Assembly: GCF_001949145.1 (NCBI RefSeq)
Contig: NW_019091526.1
Span: 216,528-252,767, forward strand
Source: Acanthaster planci
Lineage: Eukaryota; Echinodermata; Asteroidea; Valvatida; Acanthasteridae
Direction: 5' to 3'
DNA: 36,240 bases
Position 1 is the first letter of the stretch, and each line of letters starts with the position of its first letter. Under the pieces are notes generated by a model, which saw nothing but the letters and a program-made list of their open reading frames with translations, did not search any database and was not told the origin of the DNA. Both the position numbers and the translations under genes were made by a program. Below, one piece after another: positions 9,701 through 18,584 of the stretch.

Positions 9701-11727
9701 ATTGCTGTGCGTGACACGAAGTCCCAAAGCCTGTTGGGAAAAACCATACATCCTGTTGGCAATTTCCAAAAGCTCTTAACCACTTGCTGCCGGGGAACCT
9801 TGTTTCGAGCACCATGGGTTTATACTCAGAGCCAGGGTGCCCAAAATGGGGCAAAAGAGCTGGTCCGTGTAACAAAAGACTTGGCGTTGGGAATTGCCAT
9901 CATTTTTCGGCTTGCTTTTTTCGAAGGTAATCCGTCACTGTTTTTAAACAGTATACCACTGTTTTGGGCATAGCACGCCTGTGGATTAGCACCGTAGACA
10001 AAAGTGCTTGAGGGCCCCATTGATGAGCGACACAGTACCGCTGCATGCTAATCCAGCCACGTTTGAAAAGACACCACTCGCATCCACTGGGGGCAAAGGA
10101 AATTACGTAACACCTCACCATTCTAGGCTCTCTTTAAAGGGCGACATGCCTGGCTGACATACCGAGGAGTCAAGGAAGGTTACCTGTCAGCTTAGTGTAG
10201 GCAACAGTCATTCGTGTGGGTGTAAATGTCCATTAAATGAAATGATGACTTTTTGAAGAATATTGAAAACTGAAAATCTTGAAAACTGCCCGTATGTGTG
10301 CACTGCATTTTTAAAAGCACCCGGCAGCAAGTGTTTAAAAAAGAGTCCGGGCAATGAAGTTTTCTTAGACATTCTTTCAGTGCAACTTTGCACCCTTCTT
10401 AAATATATGAAAGCTACATCCGTTTGGGTTTTTTTCTTTTACTTTAAAATTGCTGGACAAAAGTGGGCACTGTTGCTGTGAGGTCAAATGATCAGGGAAG
10501 GCACTGCTCAGTTTGTGGGGTTTCTGTTCTAATTGTAAACGCAAACTCTACTCACTGAAAATATTTTCGGGAGAGAATTGCTTACTGACTTCGTGCCAGG
10601 ATGTACTCGTGCAATGATGAATCGCCGAACATGAGGAACAAAAGAGCAGCATTTTTCAATACAACTTCAATGCAGCAATGAGGTTTTCTCCCAGGAAATG
10701 ACATCACAGATGTGCCAATGAATATGGAAATATCCATTAGCAGAAAAACCGAAAAGGCACTGAAGTACCTTTAAAGCTATTGACGCAAAAATTGAAAAGA
10801 AGGCTAACTGCAACGCATGTTTTGGTCAAATTCAGCATGAACTTGTATATCTCAGTTACAGCCCTCTAGTGCATTAGCCAGAACCAACCCACATTCTTAA
10901 CAGAATTACCTTACACTTGTTGAGATTCTTGTCGCTTGGTGCACTGATGAGGAACTGTTCTGGTTTTACAAGATCTGTGACGGCAAGGAAAACACAAGAC
11001 ACACTCAGGAAAATTATAAACAAGGAAAAGTATCCATGGCACTTTTTGACAGTTCACATTATTTCTAAAAAAAAATAACTTTTGCTTGGGAAGCTGGGGC
11101 TTGACTACACTTGTGGAAAAACCTGTGTGTCAAAACTTGAAATTGTGAAAATGGCTGCCGAGTGCAAGAACCGGCGCGCAGAGTTAAATTCTTATGTGGT
11201 GGTTCCATGCTGGCTTGCAGGAAGTTAACGTGTGTTCAACAGGGTACTGAAGTGAATACACATGGGCACGATTATGTGTGTAAAACACATTAGCACCAGG
11301 ACCAGTTTGTGAACCAACATGCTTGCGTACTCCATTTGTTGTCCATTTTCTGGTTCAAAATGATATCACACTTCGGTACTCCATACCTATTTGACCAAAA
11401 TATGGGCGCATGTCAAGTTTAATTAACACGTGCATGGGTGTGGTGCCACAACGGTAATGCCTTCTCCTTGAACAGCTGAGCCTCACATGTACGTACTTCT
11501 CTCTCATACCTTCAAGATCTACAAAAATCCTCCTGGAGTTTGAAGGATCTTGCGAGGGGGAGGGTAGTATTGAGGCATGCTTAGTTGTGAAATGTTTTTC
11601 GTGGCCCCATTGATTGTCACCACTTACCTTCCTTCAGTAGCCCCTTGATGACGGACTGCGCCATATTACCTCCGCCTACAAAGCCCACTGTCATACCTGA
11701 CAGATCTGCTCTCTCACAATCCGCCAT
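6589..11727 (-). CDS. PYCR: pyrroline-5-carboxylate reductase-like protein, complete six-exon gene
   Basis: Six exons join in frame: 11727-11628, 10974-10910, 9730-9530, 9037-8828, 7878-7786 and 6771-6589, giving 283 aa plus TGA, the normal family length. P5CR reduces 1-pyrroline-5-carboxylate to proline with NAD(P)H. The N-terminal Rossmann fold has GFVGGGNMA (residues 15-23) and ACKP; RVMPSLP (131-137) replaces the usual RVMPNTP. EALADGAVKMG (198-208) and the family signature from Pro236 to Glu258, with SPGGTTI at 245-251, mark the C-terminal helical dimer domain. The normally glycine/serine-rich SGSGPAY loop is changed to GGAACAW (186-192) and the SxxAG motif to SVGTPV, so substrate binding may differ. 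The SLP loop and lack of a long tail are closer to PYCR3 than to PYCR1/2. The ATG context (GACATGG) is good. All introns are GT-AG. Confidence 0.92.
7786..7878 (-). CDS. PYCR: P5CR exon 5
   Basis: A 31-codon exon, residues 193-223, too short to show as a long open frame. It reads HAMIIEALADGAVKMG and then MPRDLANKLAPQSMM, the helix that starts the dimerisation domain. Acceptor TTTCCTCCAG, donor GTGAGA. It fills exactly the gap between exons 4 and 6. Confidence 0.9.
8001..8427. mobile_element. Tc1/mariner-like MITE in P5CR intron 4
   Basis: The ends are 30-bp inverted repeats (8001-8030 and 8398-8427) with 27 of 30 positions matching. Both start TACAGT and contain ATTTGCAAAAGTTTA; the TA followed by CAGT is typical of Tc1/mariner termini. 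The 427-bp element has no coding capacity. Confidence 0.75.
8828..9037 (-). CDS. PYCR: P5CR exon 4
   Basis: A 70-codon exon, residues 123-192, from GLPRAHVIRVMPSLP to AQLGGAACAW. I chose the donor TGG|GTGGGT over the GTACCC three to four bases on because it keeps phase 0 and gives the normal spacing from the SGSG-type loop to ALADG. Confidence 0.9.
9530..9730 (-). CDS. PYCR: P5CR exon 3
   Basis: A 67-codon exon, residues 56-122, starting ALGLRVTHSNTEVARES and containing VFLACKPYHMVDVM. Acceptor TTTTTCCCAACAG, donor GTACCA, phase 0 at both ends. Confidence 0.92.
10910..10974 (-). CDS. PYCR: P5CR exon 2
   Basis: A 65-bp exon for residues 34-55. The block FLISAPSDKNL matches the second Rossmann strand, where the NADP phosphate is read in this family (SAPTDRNL in PYCR3-type proteins). 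Acceptor GTCACAG, donor GTAATT. Confidence 0.9.
11349..11393 (+). repeat. dispersed repeat, copy 1
   Basis: About 45 bp reading TTTCTGGTTCAAAATGATAT and on to a CTTCGGTACTCCATACC block resemble 33067-33111 in the same orientation, with several mismatches. It lies in P5CR intron 1. The family is unknown. Confidence 0.35.
11628..11727 (-). CDS. PYCR: P5CR exon 1
   Basis: It encodes residues 1-33, MADCERADLSG followed by MTVGFVGGGNMAQSVIKGLL, the first beta strand and dinucleotide-binding loop. The donor is GTAAGTGG and the exon ends in phase 1. There is no mitochondrial-type N-terminal extension. Confidence 0.92.
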
Positions 11728-12078
11728 GTCTCAACTTGCTCTGCTCTTTTGTCTGTTTAATCGGAACATTTGCAAAAGACAAGAAATGCACGTGTTTTGA
11801 AAAAAGACACTGCGCTTTGGGGGTGAACTGCACAGTAGCTAATGAACAGGTTCAAAAGTTCATATTGTCCTATTTCACTTGATACCAACAAGATAATGTT
11901 AAGGTCATGCATAACTGATTTAACATCAATCTGACTGATGATCTAAAAACTGGCTGTTTACGAGAATCGGTGGGCTCTGTTGCAAAATTTTAGGCTTATT
12001 TCCAGAGATCTGTTTTAAAAAGTATATTTTCAATCTCATCAGCTTACATTTTCACACAGGCAACAAAATATTTTTGCC

Positions 12079-12260
12079 AATACGGGCCATTCACAATACA
12101 TGTAGTGCGCCTCCAAGAGTTTGTAACGCATTGACCAATCACAGTGTGCGAAATCTGTCGAAACAATGCGCGTTTGGAAAGGGTTGACAGATTTCAAGCA
12201 CTGTGATTGGTTAACGCGTTGCAAAGCCTTGGAGGCGCACTATTGTGAATCGCCCGTATT
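12079..12260. repeat. palindromic MITE, copy 1
   Basis: The element is nearly one long hairpin. It starts AATACGGGC and ends GCCCGTATT, with inner matching blocks GTGCGCCTCCAAG, ACGCRTTRACCAATCACAGTG and GAAATCTGTC on both sides of a short centre. Copy 2 at 14559-14717 shares the ends and inner blocks in the same orientation. Confidence 0.8.
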
Positions 12261-13111
12261 GAACTGTCCAATCTGGAAGCATCAGTGTCAAGTCCACATA
12301 CATGTACGGTTCTGTTCTTGTCAACTGGTGGGGGACTGGGGGGGGCCATGTGTCATGCCCTCCGTCCCACTTTCAAAAGTGTGGGGATATCATATCATTT
12401 GTCCTCTCCACAGTTTTTTTTTTCAGCCTTTCAGAAGCCCCCAGACCCCACGCCATGAGGGCTTTGTGCTTCACGCTTGCATTAGTTTTATTCAAGGTTG
12501 GATTCCCCACTACTGAATAGCGATCAACTGATGCCCAAGTTTGTGTTCAATTCTGACATACACTGATACAGGTCATCAATCACGACGTCTTTAGGTGAAG
12601 AAGTGTCAATCTTGTGTCCAAACAACCTGACTGAAAAAAAAGAGACTGGACTGAGGTCAAGGTACATGTGCCTGGTACGGCTGCTCAGCAGAGTGTCTCA
12701 ACATAACAAACCTGTCCTTTTAGGGTTCCCTTACCCCATGTATCCATCTCAACTTATGACAGGGAGGGTACCTAAAACAGAACCAATTTTCACGTCCTTT
12801 TAAAAACTCAATCCTGACTGTTTGAAAAACTGAACACAGTTGTTAAACACACCTTCCTTTGGGGAAGACTTCCATACGAAGGCATCTCTCAAAAGTGAAT
12901 TGGTATTCCAACAGCACATGCCCAAAATGAATGCACAAGTGAAGTCTGCCCTACATGGCCCAATGCAGACTCACGAGTGTGCATCATTCCTGACTTTCCT
13001 TTTTTGAAATAGCGAACTGGCTCATTTCTCCTCGAAGCGGTGAATGATTTAATTCTTCCATCAGAAAGCAATCGGCCTAACAGTAACACTCAAATTTAGT
13101 GGGGAAAATAT

Positions 13112-13495
13112 CAGGGCTGTGCTGTGCCGAATATCTGAATATTTGATCGATTTTTCAATATTCGAATATTATTTTACGTATTTGAATATATGCAAAATTT
13201 ATGAAAAGGGAGAATTGTCTTTTGTTTTAAATGAGAAACACTGCACTATGGCGGCTTGTTTCACGCAGATTCAAATGAAAAGGGACAGAAGCAAAAGAAT
13301 TAATTATTCGGCCTCATTAGGCCTAAAACTTTAAAAGGAAAAGAAACCCTCAACGGGATCGTTTGTCCCTTAAATCTTGCCAAATCGTGGCTGGAGATAC
13401 TCCATGCACGTACAGCATTCAGAAACCTACACATGCAGGCCCACTCCTACTTACTTGCAAGGTCAAGGATTGCAAGAGACAGAGCGCTGGCTCTA
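13112..13495 (+). repeat. hAT-like terminus plus left arm of long inverted repeat
   Basis: 13112 opens with CAGGGCTGTGC, a hAT-style end, followed by AATATTCG-rich DNA. 13230-13415 then matches the reverse complement of 15345-15500, with shared blocks AAATGAAAAGGGACAGAAG and AAATCGTGGCTGGAGAT. No open frame has coding character. Confidence 0.5.
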
Positions 13496-13998
13496 NNNNN
13501 NNNNNNNNNNNNNNNNNNNNNNNNNNNNNNNNNNNNNNNNNNNNNNNNNNNNNNNNNNNNNNNNNNNNNNNNNNNNNNNNNNNNNNNNNNNNNNNNNNNN
13601 NNNNNNNNNNNNNNNNNNNNNNNNNNNNNNNNNNNNNNNNNNNNNNNNNNNNNNNNNNNNNNNNNNNNNNNNNNNNNNNNNNNNNNNNNNNNNNNNNNNN
13701 NNNNNNNNNNNNNNNNNNNNNNNNNNNNNNNNNNNNNNNNNNNNNNNNNNNNNNNNNNNNNNNNNNNNNNNNNNNNNNNNNNNNNNNNNNNNNNNNNNNN
13801 NNNNNNNNNNNNNNNNNNNNNNNNNNNNNNNNNNNNNNNNNNNNNNNNNNNNNNNNNNNNNNNNNNNNNNNNNNNNNNNNNNNNNNNNNNNNNNNNNNNN
13901 NNNNNNNNNNNNNNNNNNNNNNNNNNNNNNNNNNNNNNNNNNNNNNNNNNNNNNNNNNNNNNNNNNNNNNNNNNNNNNNNNNNNNNNNNNNNNNNNNN
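13496..13998. other. assembly gap (503 N)
   Basis: A run of N. It sits between repeats that also occur elsewhere in the window, which probably explains why the assembly failed here. The long frames that read through it are artefacts. Confidence 0.99.
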
Positions 13999-14229
13999 GA
14001 AGACTTGGAAACATTGACTTTTTTGGGGGTGAGTTTGTTTTGGGCGGATAATTAAAAAATTCATTGGTTAACCTACTAAAAATTGAAAATCGAATGAAAC
14101 CTAAAGGACCGAACAACACATTGTTTTTTGTTTGAGAGGCCTCAGGGACTTCAGTTGCCTGCCATGGGGCTTCAAACTTGGTTGATTTTACACTGTTTTC
14201 AATGGAGCTTGAATTGGTTCAGTGCACCC
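13999..14229 (-). repeat. third copy of the 34-35 kb element, cut by the gap
   Basis: This is the reverse complement of 34761 to about 34985. It includes the same terminal block ending TTCAGTGCACCC at 14229, the CCCATGG/CTTCAAACTTGG region, the GAGGCCTCAGGG block and the GGCGGATAATTA block. The rest of the element would lie in the N run. Confidence 0.8.
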
Positions 14230-14263
14230 TTAAGTTGAGGCCCGTTGTTTCTCTTGGTCATTG

Positions 14264-14503
14264 CTAGCCTTTCATCAAGGCGCCCGCGGCGAAATGGATA
14301 GTCGCTCAAGAGCGAGGAGCTGGAGGAGACTAGTTTAAGCACCAAACCAACGCACGAAAAAAGACTACACGACGACCGCACGCACTGTCCACGACATACA
14401 CAGCTCGGCTACTGCATGCGCATGCATGGTTAATTTCGGGCTTGCGGTTCGTTATGTGGTATTGACTATCCATTTCGCCGCAGGCGCCTTGATCAAAGGC
14501 TAG
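14264..14503. repeat. foldback element with 40-bp arms
   Basis: 14264-14303 and 14464-14503 are reverse complements at 38 of 40 positions, with a core GGCGAAATGGATAGTC. A 14-bp palindrome TGCATGCGCATGCA lies in the loop (14413-14426). Confidence 0.75.
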
Positions 14504-14558
14504 GTCATTGCTTGAGTACGCATACTAGATAGGGTTCCAAATTAAGTCGAACTGGACC

Positions 14559-14717
14559 AATACGAGCGATGCGCCTCCAAAAGTTTGCAACGCGTTGGCC
14601 AATCACAATGGGCGAAACCTGTCGACCCTCCCCAAACGCGGATCGACAGATTTCGAGCATTATGATTGGCTAGCGCGTTGCACTCTTGTAGGCGCACTAT
14701 TGTGAATCGCCCGTATT
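14559..14717. repeat. palindromic MITE, copy 2
   Basis: Same family as 12079-12260: starts AATACGAGC, ends GCCCGTATT, with the blocks GCGCCTCCAA, AACGCGTTGGCCAATCACA and ACAGATTTCGAGC. It is shorter and more diverged in its left arm than copy 1. Confidence 0.8.
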
Positions 14718-15198
14718 CTTGGTTTTGACTGCCAAAACGCAACCCTTCAGTTCAGCACGGAGTTATTAAAAAGGAATTTGTTATGCGTAAGGCTATAGGT
14801 TTTGAATCCAGTCTAGACCCATAAATAACTTCACTCAAGAATTCTACTTTTTCAATCAAATTAATAGGGTGCCCTGGGGAAAATAGGAAACCGGGATTTT
14901 AAGGTAAATTGAACAACATTTTCCAAATCATTGGTCTTTGGTTGCAAGCCCTCTTTGATTAATATCAGAAAGATTGGGTCTCGCATTGATGGTGACAGAT
15001 GATCCGAAATTCAAGTGATGAAAAAATAGGCTTTATTCACGACACGCAGTCGGTTGTATCTTCAGCCTCAGGCTATTTCAAAGGAAGGAAAAGAGTTCCA
15101 TACACGGACGTCACTTGAATTTGACACCCTGTGGGCAAACCCTGTGAGACTAGTCTGAACATTTTGAAATATTTTCAAATTAAATGCTCAGATATTTT

Positions 15199-15500
15199 CA
15201 AGGGCTGAGTCAATTCGAATATAAATTCGCTATTCGAATATTCAACTTTCAATTCGATCGAATATTCGGTCGTAAGGACTGCGCACCGGCAGATTGTTGA
15301 TGAACAAACCAGTTGCAAAAACGCACACAATAATACGTTATTACCGCTACAATAGCTTCCACGTCAAGGAGCATCTCCAGCCACGATTTAGTAAGATTTA
15401 AGAGACGAACAATCCTGTTTTTTTAATGAATAATTTACTTTTTTTGAATCGTAAGACTTCTGTCCCTTTTCATTTGTGAATAACCACGGGCTGCATAGTC
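15199..15500 (-). repeat. right arm of long inverted repeat
   Basis: 15345-15500 pairs with 13230-13415 in opposite orientation. An AGGGCTG followed by GAATAT (15201 on) repeats the hAT-like start seen at 13112, but in the same orientation, so the pair is two rearranged copies rather than one simple hairpin. Confidence 0.5.
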
Positions 15501-16751
15501 TCCGATCGGGGGAGCCTCTCATCTGGCCAATAAAGGGGTTTCTGAAGACTTAATACTTCAACATGGTCGTTGGAAAGCGACAGCAGCAAAAACCCAATAT
15601 GTAAAAAGAGATGTAGAAGATGTTCGTTGCAAAGACCATTATGATGTAATAATCGTATAGTTTGTAATTCTTTCTTGCTGTGTTGGATTTTGAGTAAATG
15701 TTATGTTTTTTCTTTGTACTATCGTATAACAATCAGTGCTCCTGACTTCAAGTTGTCTTAAACAGAAATTTGATATTCCGTTTTCGATGTACCTCCTATG
15801 GTGAGGGCAGATGTCCCAGTGTTGACCCTGCCCATGTTAGATAGGTTTGTGGCCTAGGTGGCAAGAGATTTGAATTCCTTTTATTTTGCGGTACCGGTGT
15901 AATTGTTAAAGGGTCCAGGAAATGAATTTTTCTTTATATAATCACCTTTTGTGCATCTATGTACTCTCCATGTATGAAGACTGTTTGACATCTTTTTGCG
16001 TGAACTGAACGGTGCACTTTTCCAAATATTAAACATTGACCGAGCATTTCTGGCCAAGTGAGCACGCTTTTGCTTTGATGTAAATCCAGGAAGACATGGT
16101 TCATCAGGTTGCATGTTTTTATGTTGAAATTATGAACTCCAAATCTGCAATCTGGGAAAATTTCTGGGAAAAGGATTTTTGCTGGATTATTGCCAAACAC
16201 TTCCATAGCAATAAATTGCTTAAGAAAATAAAATCAGCCGTAGCAGTGCTTAAAAAATCAAGAAATTTTCCGCGCACAAATCAGCGCAACATTGAGATTC
16301 AGTGCCTTGGAGGACGTCATAGTTCTGCTCATCAATATGCAAATATACATCAGCGTAAAAACTAATAAAGCATCAAATATGGGTTAAAATTGCATAACAA
16401 AAAATTGAAATAAGGTTAATTGAAACCCAGAGATGCAATTTCAAGGTTTTTTGTAAAATTTATAAAGGTATTTCTATTTTATGGTTCCTTTAAAGAGAGA
16501 AAGGGGGAGAAAAGAAATGGACATTATTTGCATGCAAGTGCAAGACCACTCCCCATCGTGTATAATAAACTCTGGAAATGCAATTTCCTTGAGTCTGTTC
16601 CTTCATTCTGACGTTATGTAAAACTAAAACTGTTTCTTATGCGTATGAGCGAAGCGGAGTAGCATGAAAGAAGTTGTTGGTATAATTGATTACCATACGC
16701 CAGAGCTCTTTCCAAAGATAACAAAACGTGTAATGCAGATGCCAGTTTTAC

Positions 16752-16804
16752 GAAAAAAAAAACCAAAAAAAAAAACCCAACAAAAAACCAAAAAAAAAAA
16801 ACCC
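16752..16804. repeat. A-rich low-complexity run
   Basis: Runs of 6-12 A broken by CC and CCC. No gene is implied. Confidence 0.9.
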
Positions 16805-16947
16805 ATTGAGCCGATCACGGTTGACCTTTTTTTATGACGATCAATATCCGACATCACTGCGCTGGGATTCCTTGTCATTATACAAGTAGTTGACTGAAAG
16901 GCGGAAAAGCGCGGATTATGGGTTAAAGCGCATGCACGACACAGGAA

Positions 16948-17320
16948 AATGCGCATACAGTGGTCATTTATCTCACCGGCTCTGACCCACAGTACCGCGC
17001 AGTTTCGGAAACAGCATTATTGAAATTCATACTGCAGTAATTGGGGCGTGTTCTAATTACCTGACAAAAGCTTAATATTACACACGATTCTATGGACCTA
17101 TAATCACTATCCATGAACTTGTATGCAGCAGGTACGTAATTTGCACACGGCCTTAATTGCCTAGCTACGACGGCAAAACGTACGACATAAAAAGCGCAGA
17201 GTGCTGAGAGAAAAGGCCCATAATTTATTCGGTAACTTATTCCGGCTTTGACCCACATAGGCGGGCAGATCAGTGATTTTGAACACAGCGCTCGGATGAA
17301 AATAATGCGCAACGGTCATA
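16948..17320 (+). promoter_or_regulatory. duplicated motifs upstream of the lectin gene
   Basis: CCGGCTCTGACCCACA (16976-16991) recurs as CCGGCTTTGACCCACA (17242-17257), and AATGCGCATACAGTGGTCAT (16948 on) recurs as AATGCGCAACGGTCAT (17304 on). A TATA-like CATAAAAAG lies at 17186-17194, about 320 bp before the ATG. This may be the lectin promoter or part of a diverged repeat. Confidence 0.3.
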
Positions 17321-17511
17321 CATTACAACAGTTCAGAGATCCCCAGTTCTGTGCGGTTGGAAAAGCAGTTACCGGGTACTTTAATTGGATGTACAAAAAG
17401 CAACTCTTCACGATTGGCTAATGGCATTCTGAGAGTATTGCTCAAGAATTGCAGATGTTACCAAAAGGAAGTAAACAAAAGGAAAAACAGAGTTGCACAT
17501 TTTGAGACGAC

Positions 17512-18009
17512 ATGGCCAAAATCAAACTTTGTGTGTTCTCTTTTTACATGTTCTTGCAGATAGGAATACCATTCGTAGAGTGCAGGTGTAATTTGAACTG
17601 GAAGAATGTCACGTGCCAACCGCCCTGGCTAGCCTATAACAACTTCTGCTACCTAAGCGTCAACGAGCGAAAAACATTCGCTTATGCCGAGAAGTTTTGC
17701 CGGGCTTTTTCAAAGCCAGGAAGATCTGCTCATTTAGCATCAGTGGCCAATGCCAAGGAAAGCCTCTTCCTTGCTCGCTATGCCAAATCGGCTGGGATAG
17801 GCTCTCTATTCTGGATTGGATTGACCATGAACAATTCCTTCGCTACCGCCTGGACCGATGGGAGTCCCTCGGGTTTCGTTAACTGGAGTCCGGGTGAACC
17901 AAATCGAGCAAACGAGCACTGCGTCCAAATGTGGTCAGAAGACGGATCCATGATTGACATCCACTGCTGGAACCAGGAGACTTTTGTCTGTAAAAAGCCA
18001 GCTTATTAA
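17512..18009 (+). CDS. secreted C-type lectin-domain protein
   Basis: A 165-aa protein made of a signal peptide and one C-type lectin domain. The N-terminus MAKIKLCVFSFYMFLQ is hydrophobic, with likely cleavage near residue 23. The domain follows: CQPPWLAYNNFCY (35-47, the long-form Cys pair), Cys63, WIGL (101-104), the sugar-specificity motif EPN (129-131), NEHC (134-137), and a Cys152/Cys160 end with ETFVCK. EPN predicts mannose- or GlcNAc-type ligands. The usual WND is changed to MID (147-149), keeping only the Asp, so calcium binding may be altered. Such proteins act in innate recognition, agglutination or biomineralisation. Signal and domain are read as one exon, but a strong acceptor-like tract ends in TTCTTGCAG at 17560, so the true start could be in an upstream exon. 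Confidence 0.85.
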   Translation: MAKIKLCVFSFYMFLQIGIPFVECRCNLNWKNVTCQPPWLAYNNFCYLSVNERKTFAYAEKFCRAFSKPGRSAHLASVANAKESLFLARYAKSAGIGSLFWIGLTMNNSFATAWTDGSPSGFVNWSPGEPNRANEHCVQMWSEDGSMIDIHCWNQETFVCKKPAY

Positions 18010-18584
18010 TATTGAATTCAGCAGGCTTTAATAGCATAATAATTCCTCGTCTTTTCAAACCAAAATTTGTTGAAGGAAAGACGTCTTCAAACCATGAATG
18101 TTTCCGACTACTTCTCTACCGCGTTATGAGACTGAAAATCGATGACGTTGCGATCATTAAACAAAGTACCAATGACGAAGTATTCAACCCAACCCAGCTT
18201 GGTCTGAGCTGCTATGCCAAACTGTCGCACTGACATTGATTTTGATGACCTTGGTGCCCAAATACCCCCGTCAGACCTTACAGAATTGTTGGCGAAACAG
18301 CATCATCATTATACCTGCTCGGTGTATTTCAGACGCTTAAAAAATACCAAACCAACACGCACTGCATGCGGTTGCTTATTGCTAATGGTATTATAGAGAA
18401 AGTTGGATACATGAAACAGTCAAAAGTGCATTGCTGCAAAGTTTTCATGGGAAAAGTCCTGCCAGCAGCCGATTTCATGAAATGTGGTGTAACCTTGAAC
18501 CGTGCGTAACCCTTGCGGCACAAATTTATGCCGTAGGTGCTCAATACACTTTCGATTTCACGAAAAGTGCAGTGCGTAGCTGCG
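18010..18584. other. non-coding, lectin 3' flank
   Basis: An ATTAAA at about 18156 may serve lectin polyadenylation. Nothing else is recognised. Confidence 0.4.

Larger units (their letters stand above)
11728..13495. other. 5' flank of P5CR and repeats
   Basis: No coding exon is seen. The first 350 bp should include the P5CR promoter, although only an E-box (TGCACGTG, near 11789) stands out. It also holds a palindromic MITE at 12079-12260 and, from about 13112, the left part of the repeat complex around the assembly gap. Confidence 0.5.
14718..17511. other. non-coding stretch
   Basis: No exon is recognised. Contents: a small hairpin (about 15006-15020 with 15109-15123), AATATTCG-rich DNA at 15199-15275, the right arm of the inverted pair (15345-15500), an A-rich low-complexity run (16752-16804) and the 5' flank of the lectin gene. 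Confidence 0.5.

Noticed and set aside
13363-14119. Five frames of about 200 codons across 13496-13998
   Set aside because: They are open only because the N run contains no stop codons.
15934-16206. 90-aa minus-strand frame starting MEVFGNN
   Set aside because: No motif, splice site or codon bias; AT-rich surroundings make such frames likely by chance.
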